From: DASXUX01 sp036504595
GTDB lineage: Bacteria; Planctomycetota; SZUA-567; H5-PLA8
Direction: 5' to 3'
Length of the DNA stretch: 64,000 bases
NCBI GenBank assembly: GCA_036504595.1
Contig: DASXUX010000043.1
Span: 61,967-125,966 of the forward strand
Position numbers and translations under genes: made by a program
The notes under the pieces: model-generated
The model's input: the letters and a program-made list of their open reading frames with translations, nothing else
Databases searched by the model: none
What the model was told of the DNA's origin: nothing
In this document: in pieces, positions 33,601 through 40,772 of the stretch
Layout: each line of letters starts with the position of its first letter
Position numbering within the stretch: the stretch's first letter is position 1

Positions 33601-34750
33601 GGCGAAGGACGAATTCCTGGCGGTGCTTTCGCACGAGCTGCGCACGCCGCTGACATCGATGCTGGGCTGGGTGCGAATTCTGGAAAACCGAAGTATCGAC
33701 GAATCCACTCGGCTGAAGGGCGCGCAAGTCATCGAACGCAGCGTGAATGCGCAGCGGCGGCTGGTGGAGGATCTGTTGGACATTTCGATGATCATCACCG
33801 GCAAGATGAGCATCAACAAGGCGCCGCTGGATTTCGCGGCGTTGGTGCGCAGCGTGGTGGATGGGTTCCGGCCGGCCGCGGAAGCGAAACAGGTGGAACT
33901 GCATCTGGTGGGGCCGGCCTCCGCGCCGGCCGGCAGGGACGCCGGCCCCACCGTGCTGGTGGACGGGGACTCGGCGCGCCTGGAGCAGGTCGTCTGGAAT
34001 CTAGTTTCGAACGCGGTGAAATTCACGCCGGCGAAAGGACGGGTCGATGTCGCGCTGGCGACGGACGAAGATCGAGCGGTGCTGAGCGTGACGGACACCG
34101 GGAAGGGCATCCGTGCGGAGTTTCTGCCGCGCGTCTTCGATCGGTTCGCACAAGAAGATATGGGCACGACGCGGCGGTACGGCGGGCTGGGGCTGGGGCT
34201 GGCGATCGTGAAGCACCTGGTGGATCGGCATGGGGGCACGATTTCGGCTGGCAGCGAAGGCGATGGGAAAGGCGCGCAGTTCACCGTCACGTTGCCGCGG
34301 ACGGTTACGCAGTTGCTCAAGGCGCAGAAAGGCGGGCGCCACTCGACAACGCGAAAGCTGGAGGGCATGCGTGTCCTGGTGGTGGAAGACGACGCGGACG
34401 TGTGCGAAGTCCTGGCGCTGGCGTTGACGAGCGAAGGCGCGGACGTGGTGACGGCGTCTTCGGCCGAAAGCGCGCTGCTGGAAGTGAAGCGCTTCAAGCC
34501 GCAGGTGCTGGTCAGCGATCTGGGGCTGCCCGATAGCGATGGCTACGTCCTGATGCGGGAGATTCGGGAGCTCGAAAAGCAGAGCGGCGCCGCGCGCGTG
34601 CCGGCGATCGCTCTGACGGGGTACGCGGCGTATGAGCACACTCAGCGCACGCGCGCGGCCGGGTTTGACGCTCATATGGCCAAGCCGGTGGAGCCGGAGG
34701 ATCTGATTGAGCGGGTGCGGCAGATGGCGGAGGACGGGGGGGAGGGGTGA
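30644..34750 (+). CDS. Hybrid sensor histidine kinase with multiple PAS domains and a GAF domain
   Basis: A 1,368-residue soluble kinase. After a short coiled coil (1-30) there are about five PAS domains (roughly 45-165, 170-285, 285-420, 420-550 and 550-675), a GAF domain (about 690-850) and a sixth PAS (855-975). The HisKA domain follows (SHELRTPL, phosphorylated H997), then HATPase_c (N box WNLVSNAVKF, G boxes GKGI and GGLGLGLAIVK) and a receiver domain (D1292 in VLVSDLGLPD). No membrane segments, so it senses cytoplasmic cues. A 46-bp palindrome copy adds residues about 1088-1103 just before the N box. ATG 30644 follows GAGGG. No separate response regulator is adjacent. Confidence 0.93.
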   Translation: MSQVMDELRQLREENQRLRTKLAELQGAGQGPVLNGTATEHRRVEEELQKFVSLADHSTEFIGMCDMNLKPFYVNAAGMKLVGLDSLAQACSVPVHEFFFPEDQAMITEEFYPKVLREGRAEVEVRFRHFKTGAALWMIHNVFYIKDAAGRPIGLATVSRDITKRKQAETQRDRVFEYSLDMLCVVGFDGYFKRVSPSFERTLGWSEAELLSKPFSEFIHPDDREATLQAAKANERGKETIRFENRYPCKDGSCKWISWNAHPVVEEKLIVAMARDITDAKRAEEALRGSEHRLAAALEIAQLGVWEYRPDSGRIEYDQRTSEMFGTGEIRPMSIEEFLAFVHEEDRQRVAADVRAALDPAGDGLYDTVYRIVRGGDGAQRWIAARGHAIFTGEGPNRRLVRAIGTGMDITERKQAEEALRKTQEQYRGVVENTTAIILRLDTRGVVTFANSRALEFFGYTAEELIGKHAVGMIVPAKETTGRDLAAMIDAISADPDRFHANANENMCKDGRRVWLDWTNSGIYDEHGKLTEFLAVGIDATERKKAQEALRASEAVYRSLFENMLDGFARCQMQYDEQGRPVDFTYLQVNGAFERLTGLKDVVGKKVSEVIPGIRTADPELFDLYARVASTGQPERREFLLESWGVWFSLSAYCPERGQFVAVFDNITARKTAESRMEADLDALTRMHVLSGKLLKAGERRALLQEVTDAAVAIMGSERGTLQLLEGDSLRIVAHHGHQPPFLEYFAAAESRASACGEALKRGGRVIVPDVEESPLFVGTPSLPVLRAAGVRSVQSSPLISRTGALLGVLTTHWGVPHTPDEHNLWRLDLLLRQASDLIESAKAEEALRESEARFRTMANAMPQLAWVANADGWIPWYNRRWYEYTGTTPEQMEGWGWQSVHDPVALPKVLEQWKASIATGEAFEMTFPLRGADGVYRLFLTRGFPLKDAAGHVMQWFGTNTDVTELKRVEEALQAAKVAAESANKAKDEFLAVLSHELRTPLTSMLGWVRILENRSIDESTRLKGAQVIERSVNAQRRLVEDLLDISMIITGKMSINKAPLDFAALVRSVVDGFRPAAEAKQVELHLVGPASAPAGRDAGPTVLVDGDSARLEQVVWNLVSNAVKFTPAKGRVDVALATDEDRAVLSVTDTGKGIRAEFLPRVFDRFAQEDMGTTRRYGGLGLGLAIVKHLVDRHGGTISAGSEGDGKGAQFTVTLPRTVTQLLKAQKGGRHSTTRKLEGMRVLVVEDDADVCEVLALALTSEGADVVTASSAESALLEVKRFKPQVLVSDLGLPDSDGYVLMREIRELEKQSGAARVPAIALTGYAAYEHTQRTRAAGFDAHMAKPVEPEDLIERVRQMAEDGGEG
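33907..33952. repeat. 46-bp palindrome, in-frame copy in the histidine kinase gene
   Basis: A full 46-bp element with arms GGTGGGGCCGGC and GCCGGCCCCACC (perfect). Compared with the GH32 copy, arm positions 4 and 6 differ and the opposite arm carries the matching change. It encodes VGPASAPAGRDAGPT between two strands of the ATPase domain, immediately before the GDSARLEQVVWNL helix. Confidence 0.9.
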
Positions 34751-34751
34751 G

Positions 34752-34812
34752 AAGGGGACGCGGAGACGGGGAGACGGGGAGAAGGGGAGAAGGGGAGAAG
34801 GGGAGACGGGAA
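34752..34812. repeat. GGGGAGAC/GGGGAGAA low-complexity array
   Basis: About seven tandem units of 8 bp (GACGGGGA, GAAGGGGA) directly after the histidine kinase stop codon. The complementary array is found inside the FtsX gene at 20731-20764. Confidence 0.75.
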
Positions 34813-35003
34813 CAGGGGCGAGAGACGGTCGTATATACTGCAAATAAAAACCGAAAATATCAGCAATATTTTTTGATCTCGAACGTCATATATTTTGGAA
34901 TGAGCACAGGGGCACTATGTCCCGGCAAATGGGGCCTTTGATTATTTCATTTTGCGCGCTGGGGTGGAAAGGGCTGCATATGTGCACTCTTGGACGGAGG
35001 GAC

Positions 35004-35410
35004 GGGACAATTCGGCGAAATGTCCTACATTGTGCAGTCTTGGACAGATTGCCGCTCCCTTACGGTCGCGGTTCTGATACGCGAAGCACATGTGCACTCT
35101 TGGACAGAAGTTTACATTTCGCCGAATTGTCCGCACTTGGGGAAGGAACGATGGGACAGTTCGGCGAAATGTCCTACGTTGTGCACACTTGGACGGATTG
35201 CCGCTCCCTTACGGTCGCGGTTCTGATGTGCACATGTGTAGTCTTGGACAGAAGTTTGTAGGACATTTCGCCGAATTGTCCGCACTTGGGGAGGGAACGA
35301 TGGGACAATTTGGCAAAATGTCCTACGTTGTGCAGTTCTGGACAGACTGCCGCTCCCTTTACGGTCGCGGTTCTGATGCGCGAAGCACATGTGCGTTCTT
35401 GGACAAATGC
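35004..35410. repeat. 149-bp tandem repeat array, 2.7 copies, built from palindromic modules
   Basis: Copies start at 35004, 35153 and 35302 (149-bp spacing); the third is cut short. Each unit has a palindrome GGACAATTCGGCGAAATGTCC, the 27-bp CCGCTCCC element, a CACATGTG palindrome near CTTGGACAGAAGTT, and an inverted copy of the first palindrome. The modules recur singly at 402, 6055, 17112 and 23701. There is no ORF of note. It fills the gap between two convergent genes. Confidence 0.9.
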
Positions 35411-35499
35411 GGCTTTGATGCACGCTTGAGTTCGCGCAAAAGGACGCGCGAACACAAACGTGCCACCATAGGTGCACTTTTTTACAGGGACGACGGGGG

Positions 35500-36828
35500 T
35501 TATTCGCGGGCTTTGTTCTTGCGGAGGACATCGGCGACGTGGACATGGCCTAGCTGGAAGGCGTAGCTGAGGGGCGTGGTGCCGCTATTGTCTTGGGCGT
35601 TGACGGCGGCGCCGCGGGCGAGGAGCAATTCGGCCATGGGCGCGCAATCGCCGGAGCGGGCGCAGGCGTGCAGCGGAGTTTGGCCGTTCTTTGCGTTAAT
35701 GGCGTCAACGGCGGCGCCTTTATCGAGCAGGAAGGCGGCGATTTCGACGTGCTGTTCGGCGGCCCAGAAGAGAGGAGTACCACCCCATTTTTGCGTGGCT
35801 TGGGCGTGCAGGTCGGCGCCACTGGAGACGAGGAGTTCGACGGCGGCGAGATGGCCGTTATGAGCGGCCCAGTGCAGCGGAGTTTCGCCGCACTCACCGC
35901 GGGCGTTGACCAAGGCTGGGTTCTCACGCAGAAGCTGGCCGAGTGTCGGCACGTCGCCACGCTGAGCGGCCTCGATGGCCTCGCGCGCCCGCAGGCCGGG
36001 GTTGCCTTTGATCCGAACCGGCGCGGGAACAGCGCCGCGGCTGCGCAGGAAATCGGCGCTCGCGGCATGGCTGTTTTGCGTGGCGTGATCCAAGGCGGTC
36101 CAGCCGAGGTTGTCGCGGTCCTGAAGATCGGCTCCGGCGGCGAGGAGCAGGTCGAGCACCTCGACGGGGCTGCCCCACTGCGCGGCGTGGTGCAGGGCGG
36201 ACATGCCGTTGAGTTCCAGATCGGCTGCTTCAATCTGAGCGCCGGCTCGAAGGAGGATGGCGCAGATGGACGAGGCGGCCGCGGGGTTGCGCTGTGGGCG
36301 CGCGGCCCAGTGGAGCGGCGTGCCGCCCTGGCAGCGGGCTTTGACGAGGTTCGGATCTGCTTTCAGGAGGCGCTCGACGCGTTCGATAATCCCGAAGGCG
36401 CAGGCGGTGAAGATGTCGATGTCGGCGCCGCTGAGGATGAGGAAATCGGCGACGGCTTCACAGTCGGCGGACGGCGAAGGAGTCAACGCGGCTCGCTGAA
36501 GCGGCGTGCGGCCGGTCGCGTCGGCGGCATTCAATAAGGAGGGCTGTTCGCCCAGCAACTTTTTGACGGCGTCCAGAAAGCCAGCTCGCGCGGCGGTAAA
36601 GATGTCGCAGCGCGCGCCGTTTTCGAGCAGGAAGCGGGCGATTTCCGCGTGCTTGGGGTGATCCCAGGAGATCTGTTCGGCAGCGAGCTGCAGGGCGCTC
36701 AACCCTTCGGGAGTAAAGGCGTGCACGACGTTGGGGTCGTGAGCGACGAGTTCCTTTACTTTCTCCAGGCCGCCGCCTTTCACCGCGGCGAGGAGGATGG
36801 CTTTGAGGAATTCGGGGTCTGCGGGCAT
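35500..36828 (-). CDS. Ankyrin repeat protein
   Basis: A 442-residue protein almost wholly built from about ten ankyrin repeats, which mediate protein-protein contacts. Clear repeat cores include GGTPLHWAARPQ, SALHHAAQWGSPVEVLDLLL, TPLHWAAHNGHLAAVELLV, TPLFWAAEQHVEIAAFLL and TPLHACARSGDCAPMAELLL. There is no signal peptide or membrane segment, so it is probably cytoplasmic. It starts 20 bases after the rlmN stop on the same strand, so the two are likely co-transcribed. The partner is unknown. Confidence 0.9.
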   Translation of the reverse strand: MPADPEFLKAILLAAVKGGGLEKVKELVAHDPNVVHAFTPEGLSALQLAAEQISWDHPKHAEIARFLLENGARCDIFTAARAGFLDAVKKLLGEQPSLLNAADATGRTPLQRAALTPSPSADCEAVADFLILSGADIDIFTACAFGIIERVERLLKADPNLVKARCQGGTPLHWAARPQRNPAAASSICAILLRAGAQIEAADLELNGMSALHHAAQWGSPVEVLDLLLAAGADLQDRDNLGWTALDHATQNSHAASADFLRSRGAVPAPVRIKGNPGLRAREAIEAAQRGDVPTLGQLLRENPALVNARGECGETPLHWAAHNGHLAAVELLVSSGADLHAQATQKWGGTPLFWAAEQHVEIAAFLLDKGAAVDAINAKNGQTPLHACARSGDCAPMAELLLARGAAVNAQDNSGTTPLSYAFQLGHVHVADVLRKNKARE

Positions 36829-36848
36829 GGGTCACCAGGAGGATTCCG

Positions 36849-37910
36849 TTACCGACGTCGGGCCGCGAGTTGCCCACAGGCTGCCATCACATCGTCTCCG
36901 CGCGAGTGCCGCAGCGTGTGGAAAACGCCGTAGTCGTGCAGCCACTGGCGGAAGGCGGCGCGCTGCGAGTCGCTGACTTTAGCATACGTTCCGCCAGGGA
37001 AGGCGTTGAAGTCGAGCAGGTTCACTTTCGCCGGCAGGCCGCGACACCAGTCGGCGAGGCGCTGCGCGTCGGCCTGCGAATCGTTCACGCCGGACAGAAG
37101 CAGGTACGCAATGGTGATCGTCTCGTTTTTGCGCCAGGGAATGTCGAGGAGGATTTTGCGCAGGGCATCCAGATTCCAGCGCCGATTCAGCGGAACGAGC
37201 GTGTTGCGGACCTCATCGGTCGTCGCGTGAAGACTCAGCGAGAGCGATGCGGCGCCTGTCTCCCAGAATGGGCGGATGCGATTGCCGACGCCGGCGGTGC
37301 TGACGACGATGTGCCGCCGCGAGAAGCCCGCGCCGATGTCTTCGCCAAAAATGCGGCAGGCCTGGAGCACGTGAGCTTCGTTGTGGAAGGGTTCGCCCAT
37401 GCCCATGAAGACGAGGTTGGTGATCGGACGCGGAGCGTGCTGGCTGGCCAGCCGGAACTGCTCAGTGATCTCCCAGGGCTCGAGGTTGCGCTGCAGTTTC
37501 ATGGTTCCGGTGAAGCAGAAAGAGCATCCGGCTGCGCAGCCAATCTGGCAGGAAAGGCAGAGTGTGACGCGAGTCGCCGGGTGGTGCCGGCCTCCGTGCC
37601 GGCCGGCAGAGACGCCGGCACCACCCTGCGAGGGAATTATCACGCATTCGAGCAGTTCGCCGGCGGGGGTTGCGAGTTGAAGTTTGAGCGTGCCATCTTC
37701 AGCCGCGTGGGTGCTCGTGACGGAAAGTCGCGGAAGCGGCGGAAATTTCAGCAGGACGTTGCGGCAGCGTTCGCTGATGCCGGGCATCTTTTCGGGATCG
37801 AGAACGCCGTGGCGGTGTATGGCCTGAAAGGTCAGCCGGGCCTGGTGCGCGGGCAGACTGTGGGCCGCCAGTTTCTGAGTAAGCTGCGGGAGGGTCAAGC
37901 CATGGAGCAT
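36849..37910 (-). CDS. rlmN: 23S rRNA (adenine-C2)-methyltransferase, RlmN family
   Basis: A radical-SAM enzyme that methylates A2503 of 23S rRNA (and A37 of some tRNAs). The product is 353 residues. The iron-sulfur motif CxxxCxxC is GCAAGCSFCFTG (C125, C129, C132). The methyl-carrying cysteine of the C-terminal motif is C345 (ACGQL). An N-terminal helical domain (1-70) is present. A 46-bp palindrome copy, in the opposite orientation to the gene, adds residues about 96-111 (GGAGVSAGRHGGRHHPA) just before the strand leading into the cysteine motif (RVTLCLSCQIGC). The ribosome binding site is weak. The Cfr branch is not excluded, but the ordinary chromosomal setting favours RlmN. Confidence 0.92.
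   Translation of the reverse strand: MLHGLTLPQLTQKLAAHSLPAHQARLTFQAIHRHGVLDPEKMPGISERCRNVLLKFPPLPRLSVTSTHAAEDGTLKLQLATPAGELLECVIIPSQGGAGVSAGRHGGRHHPATRVTLCLSCQIGCAAGCSFCFTGTMKLQRNLEPWEITEQFRLASQHAPRPITNLVFMGMGEPFHNEAHVLQACRIFGEDIGAGFSRRHIVVSTAGVGNRIRPFWETGAASLSLSLHATTDEVRNTLVPLNRRWNLDALRKILLDIPWRKNETITIAYLLLSGVNDSQADAQRLADWCRGLPAKVNLLDFNAFPGGTYAKVSDSQRAAFRQWLHDYGVFHTLRHSRGDDVMAACGQLAARRR
37580..37625. repeat. 46-bp palindrome, in-frame copy in rlmN
   Basis: A full 46-bp element with arms GGTGGTGCCGGC and GCCGGCACCACC (perfect), a third arm variant with paired changes. It is inverted relative to the reading direction when compared with the other genes, so the encoded peptide is different (GAGVSAGRHGGRHH). 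Confidence 0.9.
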
Positions 37911-38072
37911 GATGGGTCCGTTAATGTTCTGTCAATACCGCACCTCCATGAAATAGCTTAACACGATGGCGAGCGATCACCACAGTCACTATAGTGCTCC
38001 TGCTTTGCGGCGGTGTATACAAAACGACATGTCGCTCGTTGAGCTGACGCAAGCGAGTCTTGGGAGGGGTTT

Positions 38073-39338
38073 ATGAATCTACGCATGCACGGACGCTGGT
38101 TGGCGATGGTGCTGTTCTGCCTGGCAACCGCCACGATGGCGGAGGACTTTTTCTTCAAAGACGGGGACGTTGCCGTGATCATCGGCGACAGCATCACCGA
38201 GCAGCATCTCTACAGCAACTATGTCGAGATGTGGACGGTGAGCCGCTTCCCGAAATGGAACATCACGTTCCGCAACAGCGGCATTGGCGGCGACAGTTCC
38301 GGCGGCGGCAACGGGCGCTTCAAGCGCGATGTCGTGGCTCACAAGGCCACCGCCATGACCGTGGACTTCGGCATGAACGACGGCGGCTATCAGGCGTTTG
38401 AGCCCAACCGGTACAAGAACTACATGAAGGGTCTGCAAGGCATGGCCGACCAGGCGAAGGCGGCGAACATTCGCGTGGCGTGGCTTACGCCCAGCCCCGT
38501 CGAAAAGGGCGAGGAAGGGCCGGCGATCCAGGGCTACAACGAAACGCTGGAAAAATACTCCGCCGGCGTCGCCGAAATCGCGAAGCAGAACAATGGCCTG
38601 TTTGCAGATCAATTCCATCCGTTCATCGCGCTGCAAGACAAGGCTCGCGCCGAGAATCCCAAGAACCGCATTGGCGGCGGCGACGCAGTTCACCCGGGCC
38701 CGGCGGGACAGGCCGTCATGGCGTGGGCAATTCTGAAAGGGCTGAACTTTCCGGCGTTGGTCTCGTCGGCGGAAATTGACGCAGCCGGCAACAAAGTGGC
38801 CAAAGCGGAGAAGTGCGAGATTACCGCTCTGGCGGCCAAAGATGGCGGCGTGAGTTTCCAGCGCCTGGACGCCGCGCTGCCGTTCTTCCCGTCGGAAGCC
38901 AAGTCGATTTTGAAATGGGCGCCGATCGATCAGGAACTGAACCAGTACCTGCTGAAAGTAACGGGCCTCAAGGATGGCCAGTATGAAATCCAGGTGGATG
39001 GCAAGAAGATCGGCGAGCACAGCGCCACGGAACTGGGCGCGGGCATCAATCTCACGACCGAAGCTCTCGCCTCCGGCCCCATCGCTGACCACGTGAAAGC
39101 GGTCTGGACGGCGGTGATGGACAAGAATCGGTTCTATCACGACAAGATTTTCCGCGGGATCATTTTGGCTCAAGGCGGCGTTCCGGATTGGCTGGAAATT
39201 CCGCAGGCGGAAGTGGACGCCAAGCGGCAAGCGGCCATGGAGAAGCGCCAGGCTCGAACGGCCGAACTGGACGCCGTTGTTCGCAAGGCGCTCGAACTGA
39301 AGCCGCACCAGTTTGATGTTGTGCCTGTGAAGAAGTGA
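38073..39338 (+). CDS. Secreted SGNH/GDSL hydrolase
   Basis: A 421-residue exported esterase-like protein. Signal peptide about 1-23 (MNLRMHGRWLAMVLFCLATA), then an SGNH domain (about 28-235) with the block I serine in GDSIT (S40), block II glycine in NSGIGGD, block III asparagine in GMND (N102) and the block V pair DAVH (D204, H207). SGNH enzymes often deacetylate plant or algal polysaccharides. The C-terminal 180 residues are of unknown type and include a helical end (ALELKPHQFDVVPVKK). ATG 38073 has GGGAGGGG upstream. It is unclear whether it is transcribed with the following liv genes, because a repeat array lies between. Confidence 0.88.
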   Translation: MNLRMHGRWLAMVLFCLATATMAEDFFFKDGDVAVIIGDSITEQHLYSNYVEMWTVSRFPKWNITFRNSGIGGDSSGGGNGRFKRDVVAHKATAMTVDFGMNDGGYQAFEPNRYKNYMKGLQGMADQAKAANIRVAWLTPSPVEKGEEGPAIQGYNETLEKYSAGVAEIAKQNNGLFADQFHPFIALQDKARAENPKNRIGGGDAVHPGPAGQAVMAWAILKGLNFPALVSSAEIDAAGNKVAKAEKCEITALAAKDGGVSFQRLDAALPFFPSEAKSILKWAPIDQELNQYLLKVTGLKDGQYEIQVDGKKIGEHSATELGAGINLTTEALASGPIADHVKAVWTAVMDKNRFYHDKIFRGIILAQGGVPDWLEIPQAEVDAKRQAAMEKRQARTAELDAVVRKALELKPHQFDVVPVKK

Positions 39339-39370
39339 TGCTGGCTAGTTGAACCGCGAAGAATGGCAGG

Positions 39371-39473
39371 GTTCGGGGACGGCAGGGTTCAGGGGTCAGG
39401 GGTCAGGGATCAGTGAAGGCCTTTACCCCGGACCCTGAACCCTGAACCCTGAACCCTGAACCCTAAACCCTAA
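39371..39473. repeat. CAGGGTTC / GAACCCTG inverted array upstream of livJ
   Basis: Forward GGGTTCAGGGG-type units (39371-39410), a centre GTGAAGGCCTTTACC, then five reverse units CCCTGAA (39426-39473). Units GGGTTCA repeated four or more times can form a G-quadruplex on the G-rich strand. The livJ start is 31 bases further on. Confidence 0.8.
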
Positions 39474-39503
39474 AAATAAAGTTGCGTTCTTAAGGAGAGT
39501 CCA

Positions 39504-40664
39504 ATGTTACGGAAAGCCTCGGCTTTTGTGCTCGTCTTCGCCGTCAGTATTTGCGCTTTGTCCAATCCGTCATGTGCCGCACAGGAAAAGGAGCCAATCA
39601 AGATCGGCGCAATCTTCGCCGTCACCGGTGGTGCCTCTTTCTTAGGCGGCCCGGAAGCGAAGACATCGGAAATGATGATCGAGGACATTAACGCGAAGGG
39701 CGGAGTGCTCGGCCGCCCGTTGCAGTTGGTGATCAAGAACAGCGAAGGCAGCCCCGAAAAAGCCGTCGCGTTTGCGAAACAGCTCATCGAAGAAGACAAA
39801 GTCGTCGCGATCATCGGCCCATCGACCAGCGGCGAATCGCTGCAGATCAAGGGCCTGTGCCAGAAAGCGGAGATACCGCTGGTCTCCTGCGCGGCCGCTG
39901 AACTGATCGTCAATCCGATCGCGTCGTTTGTCTTCAAGACACCCCAGAACGACAGCTTCGCGGCGGAAAAAATCTGCGCAAAAATCAAGGCCTCGAAGCT
40001 GACGAAAGTCGGCATCGTTTCAGCCAACGACGGCTTCGGCAAAGCCGGCCGTGCGCAGTTGCAGAAGCTCGCGCCCAACGCCGGCCTGCAGATCGTCGCC
40101 GACGAGGTCTACGAAAAGGACGCCACCGATCTGACGGCAGTCATCACGAAGCTCAAAGCCGCCGGCGCTGAAGTCGTCGTCAACTGGTCCGTCGTGCCGG
40201 CGCAGTCCATCATCGCCAAAAACATGAAGCAGCTTGCATTCAATGCGCCGCTCTATCAGAGCCACGGGTTTGGCAACATCAAGTACGTCGAAGCCGCAGG
40301 CGCGGCTGCCGAAGGCATTTGCTTCCCCTGCGGCCGGCTGCTCATCGCCGAAGCCCTTCCTGAAAACCACCCGCAGAGGTCGCTGCTGGTCAGCTACAAG
40401 CAATCCTACGAAAAGCGCTTCGGCGAAGCCGTGAGTACCTTCGGCGGCCACGCATACGACGCGATCCTCCTGGTCACCGCCGGCCTGAAGAAAGCCGGCG
40501 CCGCCGACCGCGCCAAACTGCGGGACGCGCTGGAGATGCTGCAAGGCGTGATTGGCACCGCCGGAACGTTCAACCTGTCCGCGACCGATCACAACGGCCT
40601 GACGATCGACGCCTTCGACATGCTCACGGTCAAGGATGGCAAGTTTGTTCCGTGCGAAAAGTAG
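39504..40664 (+). CDS. livJ: Branched-chain amino acid type ABC transporter substrate-binding protein
   Basis: A periplasmic ligand-binding protein of the LivJ/LivK family, 386 residues, with a signal peptide (about 1-26, cleaved near SCAA). The two-lobe core starts PIKIGAIFAVTGGASFLGGP and continues with DINAKGGVLGRPLQL and VAIIGPSTSGE. Such proteins bind leucine-type amino acids, but members of the family also bind aromatic acids, urea or amides. It is first in livJHMGF. The end-located phenylacetate-CoA-ligase-like gene hints at an aromatic or keto-acid ligand, which is inference. The start has AGGAG upstream. Confidence 0.9.
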   Translation: MLRKASAFVLVFAVSICALSNPSCAAQEKEPIKIGAIFAVTGGASFLGGPEAKTSEMMIEDINAKGGVLGRPLQLVIKNSEGSPEKAVAFAKQLIEEDKVVAIIGPSTSGESLQIKGLCQKAEIPLVSCAAAELIVNPIASFVFKTPQNDSFAAEKICAKIKASKLTKVGIVSANDGFGKAGRAQLQKLAPNAGLQIVADEVYEKDATDLTAVITKLKAAGAEVVVNWSVVPAQSIIAKNMKQLAFNAPLYQSHGFGNIKYVEAAGAAAEGICFPCGRLLIAEALPENHPQRSLLVSYKQSYEKRFGEAVSTFGGHAYDAILLVTAGLKKAGAADRAKLRDALEMLQGVIGTAGTFNLSATDHNGLTIDAFDMLTVKDGKFVPCEK

Positions 40665-40670
40665 AACGGC

Positions 40671-40767
40671 AGGGTTCAGGGTTCAGGGTCCAGGGTTCAG
40701 TGAAGGCTTTCACCCCAAACCCGCCGTCCCTGAACCCCGAACCCTGAACCCTGAACCCCGAACCCTA
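40671..40767. repeat. CAGGGTTC / GAACCCTG inverted array between livJ and livH
   Basis: Four GGGTTCA-type units (40671-40701), the same centre (GTGAAGGCTTTCACC), then CCCTGAACCCCGAACCC-type reverse units to 40767. It ends six bases before the livH start codon, so livH has no normal ribosome binding site. The forward block fits a four-run G-quadruplex pattern. Confidence 0.8.
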
Positions 40768-40772
40768 AGTTT

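Noticed and set aside
34990..35410. Possible CRISPR array
   Set aside because: The repeat period is 149 bp with no short unique spacers; whole units are repeated and no cas gene is nearby.
39371..40767. Telomere repeats or a replicon end
   Set aside because: Although GGGTTCA units look telomeric, each array is followed by its complement and lies inside an operon.
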